Positions 16,974-24,877 of a stretch of DNA of 64,000 nt are shown in pieces. Position 1 is the first letter of the stretch. Every line of letters begins with the position of its first letter. The DNA comes from UBA7703 sp963667195. GTDB taxonomy: Bacteria; Bacillota; Clostridia; Christensenellales; CAG-138. The notes beneath the pieces were generated by a model. That model saw only the letters and a list, made by a program, of their open reading frames with translations. It made no database searches and was not told the origin of the DNA. The stretch spans positions 1,612,001 to 1,676,000 of the forward strand of contig OY762962.1 of NCBI GenBank assembly GCA_963667195.1. Direction: 5' to 3'. The position numbers were made by a program, and so were the translations under genes.

Positions 16974-17813
16974 CTACAAAAGCTGACTTCGTAATTCAAA
17001 CGGAGTCAGCTTTTTCAAACTCCATTGCGGGCGATCTTCGTTATAGTAACGAATGAAAGAATCAATGAAAATCCGCATTTGCGCGCATGTCAAATGCTTA
17101 AATAGTCGAAGGTCTTCATTTTTCAGAATGGAGAAGAAGGACTCCATTGGAGCATTGTCATAGGGCATGCCTGGTCTAGACATACTAATCACAATGCCGC
17201 TTTCCAGAAGAACGGACTGATAGATGGGAGAACAGTATTGTGAACCCCTATCTGAATGGAGAACGATGCCCTCGCGCATGAAAGGTTTCGCTTTTGCGAG
17301 CATATCCAGTACTAGGTAGATATCATTTTTAGCGGATACGGAATATGCTACAATAGATTTGTCACCTAAATCCTTGATGCATGAGAGATAGAGTTTTCCA
17401 TCTTTGCACGGTAAATAGGTGATATCGGTTAGCCACTTCTGGTGGCGAAGGGAAGCGCGGAAGTCCTGCTGCAAAACATTGGGGAATGTGTGAAGTGGAT
17501 TCTGCGCTTCTTTCTTTGGGGAAACATACCGTTTTCTTCGTGTCGAGTTGAGGCCTAGAATGGCCATATATCGATGTACGCTCCCTAAGCTCATATGAAG
17601 CATGCATTTGCGCTCTAGATGCATTTGAACCTGCCGTCTTCCTCTTGTCGTTTTCTCGTAATAGATGGATAGAATTGCAGATTCTTTGACGGCATCCAGT
17701 TTGTTGTGATCCGGCTTGCCTCGACCGCTCCAGTCATAATACCCACTCCGAGAGCAGCCAAGGTACTTGCACAAAGCAGAAATACTATACTTAGATCGAA
17801 GCCGATCGATCAC
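16974..17813 (-). CDS. IS3-family transposase OrfB (DDE catalytic), copy 1
   Basis: A 279-residue integrase-core protein that cuts and joins the IS ends. Catalytic residues are visible as Asp130 (WLTDITYL), Asp188 (LHSDRGSQY) and Glu224 (APMESFFSILKNE), giving the DD(35)E spacing of the IS3 family. An N-terminal HTH_21-type region (MIDRLRSKYSISALCKYLG) precedes it. The frame starts with GTG overlapping the OrfA stop (GTGA) and is in the -1 frame relative to OrfA. Intact, so potentially active. Confidence 0.93.
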   Translation of the reverse strand: MIDRLRSKYSISALCKYLGCSRSGYYDWSGRGKPDHNKLDAVKESAILSIYYEKTTRGRRQVQMHLERKCMLHMSLGSVHRYMAILGLNSTRRKRYVSPKKEAQNPLHTFPNVLQQDFRASLRHQKWLTDITYLPCKDGKLYLSCIKDLGDKSIVAYSVSAKNDIYLVLDMLAKAKPFMREGIVLHSDRGSQYCSPIYQSVLLESGIVISMSRPGMPYDNAPMESFFSILKNEDLRLFKHLTCAQMRIFIDSFIRYYNEDRPQWSLKKLTPFELRSQLL

Positions 17814-18139
17814 TTGATATTTAACTTTGCTTTTTTGCTGCTTAGGGAGCGAAGTTGTTTTAAAATATCATTCTCCATTTCTAAGTACCGTATATATTCT
17901 TCTTGCGTCATGCCGGATGTATCCACATTTCGAGGACGCCCTCCGCTTCTCCCGGTTCCTCGCCCATCCGGAAAGCAGCCATACTTTAGAAACTGATCTC
18001 GCCATTCTCGTATTCGGCTCTTGTCGGCTAGTTCATATCGAAGGACTAGCTCGTTCATTTTTGCCCCTTCCAGATATTCTTTCACTACCCGTTCTTTCAA
18101 CTCAGTACTGTAATGCTTGTTCATGTTTTCTCCTTTCAC
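17810..18139 (-). CDS. IS3-family transposase OrfA (helix-turn-helix), copy 1
   Basis: A 109-residue DNA-binding protein with the start KHYSTELKERVVKEYLEG, a typical IS3 OrfA helix-turn-helix opening. A C-terminal leucine-zipper-like stretch (YIRYLEMENDILKQLRSL) is expected to mediate multimerisation. A G/R-rich linker (DGRGTGRSGGRPRN) lies between. It is followed by OrfB with a 4-bp overlap. A run of six A then G near its end is not in the zero frame expected for classical -1 slippage, so coupling by reinitiation is the simpler reading. Confidence 0.9.
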   Translation of the reverse strand: MKGENMNKHYSTELKERVVKEYLEGAKMNELVLRYELADKSRIREWRDQFLKYGCFPDGRGTGRSGGRPRNVDTSGMTQEEYIRYLEMENDILKQLRSLSSKKAKLNIK

Positions 18140-18233
18140 AAAAAAAACCTACGGTTTATTATACCGTAGGCTTTTTACTTGTCCGTTTTTAGTGTAACAC
18201 TACATGAGGCGGGGTTCTGTTCGTTTCTTTCGT

Positions 18234-20123
18234 TTACTCGAGCTCGAAAGCGCCCGTGTAGAGCTGGTAATATTTGCCGCCCTCGGCGATGAGGTGCGCG
18301 TGGCTGCCGCGCTCGATGATGCGCCCGTTTTCGAGCACCATGATCACGTCCGAATTCTGCACCGTCGAGAGCCTGTGCGCGATGACGAACACTGTTCTGC
18401 CCTTCATGAGCGCATCCATGCCGCGCTGGACGATTGCTTCCGTGCGGGTGTCGATGGAGGACGTCGCCTCGTCGAGAATCATCACGGGCGGGTCCGCGAC
18501 AGCGGCGCGCGCAATCGCGATGAGCTGCCGTTGCCCCTGCGAGAGGTTGGAGCCATTCGCGCTCAGCGGGGTTTGGTATCCTTCCGGCAAGCGCGTGACG
18601 AAGTCGTCCGCGCCCGCGAGCTTCGCCGCAGCGATGCATTCCTCGTCCGTCGCATCCAGCTTGCCATAGCGGATGTTCTCCATCACCGTGCCGGTAAAGA
18701 GGTTTGTGTCCTGCAGCACGATGCCGATGGCACGCCGCAGATCGGGTTTCCGAATCTTGTTGATGTTGATGCCGTCATAGCGAATCTTGCCGTCGGCAAT
18801 GTCGTAAAAACGGTTCAACAGGTTGGTGATGGTCGTCTTACCTGCGCCCGTTGCGCCGACAAACGCGACCTTTTGCCCAGGCTCGGCAAAGAGCGTAATT
18901 TCGTTGAGTACGCTCTTGTCCGGCTCGTAGCCGAAATCCACGCCTTGCAGACGCACGTCTCCGGAGAGCCGTGTGTAGCGCACAGTACCATCCGGCAGCG
19001 GCTGCTTCCAGGCCCAGATGCCCGTGCGCTCCGCGCTCTCGGTGAGGACGCCATCCGCTTCCTTCGCGTTGACGAGGGTAACGGTGCCGTCGTCTGCCTC
19101 CGGTTGCTCGTCGAGCATCGCAAACATCCGGCTCGCGCCCGCGAGACCCATGATCACCGCATTGAGCTGCTGCGACACCTGGTTGATGTTGCCGGAGAAC
19201 TGGCGCGTCATGTTGAGGAACGGTACCACGATGCTGATGCTGAACGCGAGCCCCGAAATGCTGAGGTTCGGCGCCTTACTCAAAAGGAACGCGCCGCCCG
19301 CCATGGCGACCATGACGTAGATGAGGTTGCCGATGTTCATGATGACCGGAGCGAGGATGTTTGCGAACGTGTTAGCCTTTTCCGAATCTTGAAACAGCGC
19401 GTTGTTGACCGCATCAAAGTCCGCTCTCGCTTCATCCTCGTGACAGAAGACCTTGATGACCTTCTGACCCGCCATCATCTCTTCCACGAAGCCCTCGGTC
19501 TTACCGATGGACTTCTGCTGCCGAATGAAATACTTTGAGGAGTTGCCGCTGATCTTTTTAATCACGACCAGCATGAACGAAACCCCGAAGAGCACCACCA
19601 GTGCCATCCAGACGCTGTAATAGAGCATGATGGAAAACAGTGTCAGCACCATCACGCCTGAGGCGAGGAACTGCGGTAGGCTCTGCGAGATCAGCTGACG
19701 CAGTGTGTCTATGTCGTTGGTGTAGTGGCTCATGATATCGCCGCGCTCGTGCGTGTCAAAATACTTCACGGGCAGATCTTGCATGTGACCAAACATCTGC
19801 TCGCGCATCTTCTTCAACGCGCCCTGCGACAGGATTGCTCCAGCGCGCGTATAAGCAAACGATAGAATGAGGGAAACCACATACAGCCCCGCGAGGATCA
19901 TGGTCAGCCGGATGACCTTGGGACATATCACGGCCCAGCCCGCGCCTGCGTTTTGCTCCAGCACGGCGATGATGTTCTGCGTGAAGATCGCGGGCATCGC
20001 GGAGACCGCGGCGGAGAGAATGATGCAGAGGATTACGAGCGGCAGCGCGACGGGATAGAACGAAAACAGCATGCGGAACAGCCGCTTGAGCGTGCCTTTT
20101 TGATAGGTTTTCTTCGGCTTCAT
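18234..20123 (-). CDS. ABC exporter half-transporter, consensus ATPase site subunit
   Basis: A 629-residue ABC-B-type protein: six membrane helices (about 20-330) fused to an ATPase domain. Walker A is VGATGAGKTT, signature LSQGQRQLIAIARA and Walker B VMILDEATSSID with the catalytic Glu. The ATPase domain carries an unusual ~45-residue insertion just before it (DDGTVTLVNAKEADG onward). It overlaps the partner gene by 4 bp (ATGA), so the two probably form a heterodimer like BmrCD or TM287/288. Under MarR control; drug or lipid export is likely but the substrate is unknown. Confidence 0.88.
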   Translation of the reverse strand: MKPKKTYQKGTLKRLFRMLFSFYPVALPLVILCIILSAAVSAMPAIFTQNIIAVLEQNAGAGWAVICPKVIRLTMILAGLYVVSLILSFAYTRAGAILSQGALKKMREQMFGHMQDLPVKYFDTHERGDIMSHYTNDIDTLRQLISQSLPQFLASGVMVLTLFSIMLYYSVWMALVVLFGVSFMLVVIKKISGNSSKYFIRQQKSIGKTEGFVEEMMAGQKVIKVFCHEDEARADFDAVNNALFQDSEKANTFANILAPVIMNIGNLIYVMVAMAGGAFLLSKAPNLSISGLAFSISIVVPFLNMTRQFSGNINQVSQQLNAVIMGLAGASRMFAMLDEQPEADDGTVTLVNAKEADGVLTESAERTGIWAWKQPLPDGTVRYTRLSGDVRLQGVDFGYEPDKSVLNEITLFAEPGQKVAFVGATGAGKTTITNLLNRFYDIADGKIRYDGININKIRKPDLRRAIGIVLQDTNLFTGTVMENIRYGKLDATDEECIAAAKLAGADDFVTRLPEGYQTPLSANGSNLSQGQRQLIAIARAAVADPPVMILDEATSSIDTRTEAIVQRGMDALMKGRTVFVIAHRLSTVQNSDVIMVLENGRIIERGSHAHLIAEGGKYYQLYTGAFELE

Positions 20124-21859
20124 TCCTGTTCACCTGCCTTGTTCTGAGACTCGTATATCTCGCGGTAGACCGCGTCCGACTGCATGAGCTGCTCATGCGT
20201 GCCGACAGCTGAGATGCCGCCCTTGTCCATGAGCACAATGCGATCCGCTTCCATGACGGAGGCGACGCGCTGCGCGATGATGATCTTTGTTGTTTCGGGT
20301 AAAAACTCCTTGAGCGCTTTGCGGATCATCGCGTCCGTGTGCGTGTCCACCGCGCTCGTGGAGTCGTCCAAAATCAGGATGCGCGGCTTTTTTAATAGCG
20401 CGCGGGCGATGCAGAGGCGCTGCTTCTGCCCGCCGGAGACGTTGGTTCCGCCCTGCTCAATACGCGTTTCATACCCTTGCGGGAAAGAGCGGATGAAGGC
20501 GTCCGCCTGCGCGAGTTCGCAGGCTCTCTTCAACTCTTCATCGCTTGCCTGCGGGTTGCCCCAGCGGAGGTTTTCCGCAATCGTGCCGGAGAAGAGCAGG
20601 TTGTTTTGCAGCACGACCGAAACCTGATTTCGAAGTGCGGTAAGATCATATTCCTTGACGTCTCTGCCGCCGACGCGGACAACGCCGCTCGCCGCGTCAT
20701 AGAGCCGCGGAATCAGTTGCACAAGCGACGTCTTGGAAGAGCCCGTCGTGCCGAGAATACCGATGGTTTCGCCGGAGCGAATGTGAAGATCGATATCCAG
20801 CAGCGCCATACGCTCCGCTTTTTCCGAATAGCGAAAGCTGACATGATCGAAGTCAACGGAGCCATCCGCCACATCGAAGACCGGGTGCTCCGGATTCGCA
20901 AGCGAGCTCTGCTCGGAGAGCACCTCGACGATACGCCTGCCGGACTCGTCCGCGATGGTCACCATTACGAACACCATCGACAGCATCATCAGGCTCATGA
21001 GCGTCTGGAAGCTGTAGATCATCAGCGAGGAGAGCTGGCCAACGTTAAAATGAACGCCGCCCGTGGTCGCGATCGTGTACGCGCCGAAGGTCAGGATGAA
21101 GACCATGTTCACGTACAGGCAGAACTGCATCATCGGGCTGTTGAACGCTAGGATTTTCTCCGCTTTGGTGAATTCTTCGCGCAGCTCTTCCGCCGCAGTG
21201 CCAAACTTCTGCTTCTCGTAGTCCTCACGAACGAAGGACTTCACCACGCGGATTCCCTGCACGTTTTCCTGAATCGAGCGGTTGAGCGCGTCGTATTTGC
21301 GAAACACACGCTTGAAGATCGGGAACGCCTTGCGGATGATGAAATACAGCCCGATGCCAAGCATCGGAATCACCACGACGAAGATCAACGCGAGCTTGCC
21401 GCCCATGATGAACGACATGACGACCGCGAAGATCAGCATCAGGGGGCTGCGAATCGCGACGCGGATGAGCATCATATATGCGTTCTGCACATTGCTCACG
21501 TCCGTGGTCAGGCGCGTCACCAGCGAGGAGGAGGAGAAGCGGTCGATGTTTTCGAACGAGAACGATTGAATGTTCGAAAACAGGTCGTGCCTGAGGTTCC
21601 GCGCAAATCCGCTGGAGGCAGTCGCTGCGGCCTTGCCGGAGAGCCTGCCGAAGTTGAGAGAAAGCGATGCTAACACAAGCAGGACCAGCCCGTAGCGCAG
21701 CACGACGCTAAAGGCGCAGCCTGCCTCGATTTGATTGACAAGCAGCGCAGTAATAAAGGGAATGATGCACTCGATGACCACCTCCAGGGACACGTAGACC
21801 GGGGCTAACATCGAGGGCTTTTTATATTCGCGTAAACTTTTGATGAGTGATTTCCACAT
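20120..21859 (-). CDS. ABC exporter half-transporter, degenerate ATPase site subunit
   Basis: A 579-residue partner with six membrane helices then an ATPase domain: Walker A LGTTGSSKTS, signature VSGGQKQRLCIARAL, Walker B ILILDDSTSAVD. The residue after the Walker B Asp is Asp rather than the catalytic Glu, the mark of the non-catalytic site in heterodimeric exporters. It lies between the marR gene and the other half-transporter on the same strand, forming a three-gene operon. Confidence 0.88.
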   Translation of the reverse strand: MWKSLIKSLREYKKPSMLAPVYVSLEVVIECIIPFITALLVNQIEAGCAFSVVLRYGLVLLVLASLSLNFGRLSGKAAATASSGFARNLRHDLFSNIQSFSFENIDRFSSSSLVTRLTTDVSNVQNAYMMLIRVAIRSPLMLIFAVVMSFIMGGKLALIFVVVIPMLGIGLYFIIRKAFPIFKRVFRKYDALNRSIQENVQGIRVVKSFVREDYEKQKFGTAAEELREEFTKAEKILAFNSPMMQFCLYVNMVFILTFGAYTIATTGGVHFNVGQLSSLMIYSFQTLMSLMMLSMVFVMVTIADESGRRIVEVLSEQSSLANPEHPVFDVADGSVDFDHVSFRYSEKAERMALLDIDLHIRSGETIGILGTTGSSKTSLVQLIPRLYDAASGVVRVGGRDVKEYDLTALRNQVSVVLQNNLLFSGTIAENLRWGNPQASDEELKRACELAQADAFIRSFPQGYETRIEQGGTNVSGGQKQRLCIARALLKKPRILILDDSTSAVDTHTDAMIRKALKEFLPETTKIIIAQRVASVMEADRIVLMDKGGISAVGTHEQLMQSDAVYREIYESQNKAGEQE

Positions 21860-21937
21860 CCGTGTGTGTTCTCCTTGCTGCCCGCATAGGCAATCCTGCG
21901 AGCGGGATGTTGTCGGTTGGTTTGTCGATTCACGGCG

Positions 21938-22396
21938 CTATTTGAAGCAATGGTCTTCGAGAGACTGCGCAAAGTCCGGGTCGGACTTGAGTTCGTCGAG
22001 GTGCGCCATGAGGACGCCGAGCGTCTCCTCCAGCTGGTTCTTCTGCTCTTGCGTGAGGCATTCGAACATGCGATCCAGCGTGCGGTGATAGTGGGTTTCG
22101 ACCGACTGCGCCTTTTCGCGCCCGGCCTGCGTGAGGGAGAGGTTCACCTGACGCTTGTCCTCCGCGCTCTTCGTGCGCAGGATCAGGCCACCATCCTCCA
22201 TTTTCTGCAGGATCTCGCTCAGCGCGCCGGAGCTGATCTCCAGCGCGTCCTGCAGCTCCTTCTGCGTGGTCGGTCCGCGGTTGTTTAGCCGCATCAGAAT
22301 GCGCTGCTGGCCCGCTTTTCCGCCGATTTGATAGTATAGAAACCTTCCGCAGGTCTTCAGCCGGATGGCTAATGTATGCTCCTGCAAATGCGACAA
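21938..22396 (-). CDS. MarR-family transcriptional regulator
   Basis: A 152-residue winged-helix protein; the core NRGPTTQKELQDALEISSGALSEILQKMEDGGLILR is the MarR recognition helix and wing region, followed by DKRQVNLSLTQAGREKA. It starts with TTG at 22394-22396 behind GGGAG. First gene of the operon with the ABC exporter, so it probably represses itself and the exporter and releases DNA on binding a small molecule. Operator-like 15-bp repeats lie at its promoter. Confidence 0.88.
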   Translation of the reverse strand: MSHLQEHTLAIRLKTCGRFLYYQIGGKAGQQRILMRLNNRGPTTQKELQDALEISSGALSEILQKMEDGGLILRTKSAEDKRQVNLSLTQAGREKAQSVETHYHRTLDRMFECLTQEQKNQLEETLGVLMAHLDELKSDPDFAQSLEDHCFK

Positions 22397-22420
22397 TCGT
22401 CTCGCTCCCTTCTATTGCAT

Positions 22421-22477
22421 GGTACCAAGTAACTCGGTACCAAGCGATATTGTACCGCGTTTAGAATTATTTTGCAA
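22421..22477 (-). promoter_or_regulatory. marR/exporter promoter with 15-bp-spaced operator repeats
   Basis: Minus-strand TTGCAA (22472-22477), a 17-bp spacer and TACAAT (22449-22454). Three GGTACC-like motifs lie at 22421, 22436 and 22451 (the last TGTACC), exactly 15 bp apart, with AAG after the first two; the third overlaps the -10 box. A further GGTACC lies at 22494, upstream of the -35. This is a strong candidate for the MarR binding region. Confidence 0.7.
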
Positions 22478-22565
22478 CAGGATTGCGGAATTCGGTACCT
22501 ACGCATCGTAGAACAAAAAACACCGCCGTGTGTAATGTGTCAAGGAAAACAGACAAGTAAAAAAG

Positions 22566-23405
22566 CTACAAAAGCTGACTTCGTAATTCAAACGGAGTCA
22601 GCTTTTTCAAACTCCATTGCGGGCGATCTTCGTTATAGTAACGAATGAAAGAATCAATGAAAATCCGCATTTGCGCGCATGTCAAATGCTTAAATAGTCG
22701 AAGGTCTTCATTTTTCAGAATGGAGAAGAAGGACTCCATTGGAGCATTGTCATAGGGCATGCCTGGTCTAGACATACTAATCACAATGCCGCTTTCCAGA
22801 AGAACGGACTGATAGATGGGAGAACAGTATTGTGAACCCCTATCTGAATGGAGAACGATGCCCTCGCGCATGAAAGGTTTCGCTTTTGCGAGCATATCCA
22901 GTACTAGGTAGATATCATTTTTAGCGGATACGGAATATGCTACAATAGATTTGTCACCTAAATCCTTGATGCATGAGAGATAGAGTTTTCCATCTTTGCA
23001 CGGTAAATAGGTGATATCGGTTAGCCACTTCTGGTGGCGAAGGGAAGCGCGGAAGTCCTGCTGCAAAACATTGGGGAATGTGTGAAGTGGATTCTGCGCT
23101 TCTTTCTTTGGGGAAACATACCGTTTTCTTCGTGTCGAGTTGAGGCCTAGAATGGCCATATATCGATGTACGCTCCCTAAGCTCATATGAAGCATGCATT
23201 TGCGCTCTAGATGCATTTGAACCTGCCGTCTTCCTCTTGTCGTTTTCTCGTAATAGATGGATAGAATTGCAGATTCTTTGACGGCATCCAGTTTGTTGTG
23301 ATCCGGCTTGCCTCGACCGCTCCAGTCATAATACCCACTCCGAGAGCAGCCAAGGTACTTGCACAAAGCAGAAATACTATACTTAGATCGAAGCCGATCG
23401 ATCAC
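22566..23405 (-). CDS. IS3-family transposase OrfB, copy 2
   Basis: 279 residues, identical in translation to copy 1, with the same DD(35)E residues (Asp130, Asp188, Glu224) and the same GTG start overlapping the OrfA stop. No inactivating change is seen. Confidence 0.93.
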   Translation of the reverse strand: MIDRLRSKYSISALCKYLGCSRSGYYDWSGRGKPDHNKLDAVKESAILSIYYEKTTRGRRQVQMHLERKCMLHMSLGSVHRYMAILGLNSTRRKRYVSPKKEAQNPLHTFPNVLQQDFRASLRHQKWLTDITYLPCKDGKLYLSCIKDLGDKSIVAYSVSAKNDIYLVLDMLAKAKPFMREGIVLHSDRGSQYCSPIYQSVLLESGIVISMSRPGMPYDNAPMESFFSILKNEDLRLFKHLTCAQMRIFIDSFIRYYNEDRPQWSLKKLTPFELRSQLL

Positions 23406-23731
23406 TTGATATTTAACTTTGCTTTTTTGCTGCTTAGGGAGCGAAGTTGTTTTAAAATATCATTCTCCATTTCTAAGTACCGTATATATTCTTCTTGCGT
23501 CATGCCGGATGTATCCACATTTCGAGGACGCCCTCCGCTTCTCCCGGTTCCTCGCCCATCCGGAAAGCAGCCATACTTTAGAAACTGATCTCGCCATTCT
23601 CGTATTCGGCTCTTGTCGGCTAGTTCATATCGAAGGACTAGCTCGTTCATTTTTGCCCCTTCCAGATATTCTTTCACTACCCGTTCTTTCAACTCAGTAC
23701 TGTAATGCTTGTTCATGTTTTCTCCTTTCAC
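23402..23731 (-). CDS. IS3-family transposase OrfA, copy 2
   Basis: 109 residues, identical in translation to copy 1: helix-turn-helix start, Gly/Arg linker and leucine-rich C-terminus. The start is preceded by GAAAGGAGAAAAC. Confidence 0.9.
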   Translation of the reverse strand: MKGENMNKHYSTELKERVVKEYLEGAKMNELVLRYELADKSRIREWRDQFLKYGCFPDGRGTGRSGGRPRNVDTSGMTQEEYIRYLEMENDILKQLRSLSSKKAKLNIK

Positions 23732-23834
23732 AAAAAAAACCTACGGTTTATTATACCGTAGGCTTTTTACTTGTCCGTTTTTAGTGTAACACTACATGAG
23801 GCGGTGTGTAGCAGCGAATGATGAAAATCAGCGT

Positions 23835-24302
23835 TCAGCCTTTTCCGTTTTTCGAAAAATAACTGCTCAGGATCGCCAGGCTTTCCTCGCGGAGTATACC
23901 ACCCGTGACCTGCGGACGGTGCGCGGAGCGGGAGAAGACGACCTCGCAGCAGTCGCTGCCTGTTTCTCCGAGGATGTTGCATAGATCGATGTCGCTCGCG
24001 CCGTAGACCAGCCTGCCGAGCTTGGTCCAAACCATCGCGCCGCAGCACATGAAGCACGGTTCGCAGCTGGAATACAGCGTGTAGTCCGTCAGGTCGGTGA
24101 TGCGCTCCGCCGAGCAGAAGTTGCGCAACAGCCCCGCCTCCGCGTGATACGTCGGGTCGGAACCGGTATAGATCTGGTTTTCGTTGGTAAATACGATTTC
24201 GCCGTCCTTGACCAGCACCGCGCCAAAGGGCTCGTTGCCATGGCTGACCGCCTGCGCGGAGAGACGGATTGCCTCTTTCATATATCGTTCATCGTGCGTC
24301 AT
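23835..24302 (-). CDS. nucleoside/nucleobase deaminase (CDA fold)
   Basis: A 155-residue zinc deaminase. The signatures are HAE near residue 53 and SCEPCFMC near 78-85, with NEPFGAVLV near 22 as in guanine deaminase and TadA-type enzymes. The target could be guanine, cytosine-type bases or tRNA adenosine; the short length and GNEPFGAVLVKDG opening favour a free-base or nucleoside deaminase. Its probable terminator is interrupted by IS copy 2, so transcripts may run into antisense of the IS region. Confidence 0.8.
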   Translation of the reverse strand: MTHDERYMKEAIRLSAQAVSHGNEPFGAVLVKDGEIVFTNENQIYTGSDPTYHAEAGLLRNFCSAERITDLTDYTLYSSCEPCFMCCGAMVWTKLGRLVYGASDIDLCNILGETGSDCCEVVFSRSAHRPQVTGGILREESLAILSSYFSKNGKG

Positions 24303-24423
24303 GATTGGAGTTTCTCCTCATATACTGCGCAGAGCGCGCATAAGACTTGTTGCCTCTTCATCTTATGCGAGGAGAATGCGCTTTGCAAGAGCGTTGCGCG
24401 GTGAAAACGCCCAAAACGAACGG

Positions 24424-24792
24424 CTATTCCAAAATAGCATACCCCGCGTGCGCGAGCGTCTCCAGTGCGCGGCCAAACGCCTCCGCTTTGGTGAAGAGGT
24501 AGTCCGTGTTGTAGGTGGAGACGGCGAAGATACTGATGCCTTGCTCAGCCAATAGGCCTGAGATTTTTGCGAGGATGCCGACGAGGGAGAAGTCCAGCAC
24601 ACCGCAGACGCGAAAAGCCCGCCAGCCGCCCTCGCGCACGATTGTGTTCGCGGGAACAAACCCTGTTTCGCACACCAGCGATAGTTCTTCGTCCGTTTTG
24701 CTGAAAAAGACGAATTCGCGCGTGAAATCGATTGTTGTAACGTCTGAAATCTGGCAGACCGTAAACACCTGCGGTAATACTTGAAGATTCAT
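24424..24792 (-). CDS. ACT-domain protein
   Basis: A 122-residue protein. The C-terminal half (FRVCGVLDFSLVGILAKISG then GISIFAVSTYNTDYLF) is an ACT fold of the kind found in small stand-alone amino-acid-sensing proteins. The start MNLQVLPQVF at 24790-24792 is chosen because GAGGAG precedes it; an in-frame ATG 24 nt upstream lacks a site. Its role is unknown; ligand-responsive regulation by an amino acid is plausible for the fold. Confidence 0.72.
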   Translation of the reverse strand: MNLQVLPQVFTVCQISDVTTIDFTREFVFFSKTDEELSLVCETGFVPANTIVREGGWRAFRVCGVLDFSLVGILAKISGLLAEQGISIFAVSTYNTDYLFTKAEAFGRALETLAHAGYAILE

Positions 24793-24820
24793 GGAATACT
24801 CCTCGTGCGAAAGCACTCTG

Positions 24821-24853
24821 AAAAAGAAAACGCCCGCGGCAAAACTGCGGGCG
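24821..24853 (-). terminator. terminator after the second liv operon
   Basis: On the minus strand a 7-bp GC stem (24847-24853 with 24831-24837) is followed by TTTTCTTTTT. It lies 25 bp past the cytidylate-kinase-like gene. Confidence 0.85.
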
Positions 24854-24877
24854 CAGTGTAGATTTCGTTTTAGAACA

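Larger units (their letters stand above)
16939..18204 (-). mobile_element. IS3-family insertion sequence, copy 1
   Basis: A 1,266-bp element with two overlapping reading frames (helix-turn-helix OrfA and DDE OrfB), all on the minus strand. Imperfect ~33-bp terminal inverted repeats start TGTA at both ends (left TGTAATGTGTCA at 16939; right end, read inward, TGTAGTGTTACA from 18204) and share GACAAGTAAAAA. The sequence appears identical to copy 2 at 22531-23796. TG flanks both ends; a longer target duplication is not seen. Confidence 0.9.
16925..18218. terminator. terminator-like hairpin split by IS copy 1
   Basis: The left flank of the IS (16925-16935, ending CCCCGCC) and the right flank (18208-18218, starting GGCGGGG) form an 11-bp stem including one G-T pair. 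With one TG removed, the loop is the tetraloop GTGA. A T-rich stretch (GTTCGTTTCTTT) follows on the plus strand. The hairpin lies between the convergent GGDEF gene and ABC exporter operon, so it was probably their shared terminator. Confidence 0.65.
22531..23796 (-). mobile_element. IS3-family insertion sequence, copy 2
   Basis: 1,266 bp, apparently identical to copy 1 (constant offset 5,592 bp) and in the same orientation. Same terminal repeats and same TG flanks. Identity implies recent movement. Both copies are intact. Confidence 0.9.
22520..23807. terminator. terminator-like hairpin split by IS copy 2
   Basis: The left flank (22520-22527, ACACCGCC) and the right flank (23800-23807, GGCGGTGT) are perfectly complementary over 8 bp. 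With one TG removed, the loop is GTGA. On the minus strand the stem is followed by six T (22515-22520 as A), so it was probably the terminator of the deaminase gene at 23835-24302. Confidence 0.7.

Noticed and set aside
17810..17845. A6G run near the end of IS OrfA as a programmed -1 slippery site
   Set aside because: The run is not in the frame required for the classical X-XXY-YYZ heptamer, and OrfB has its own overlapping GTG start.
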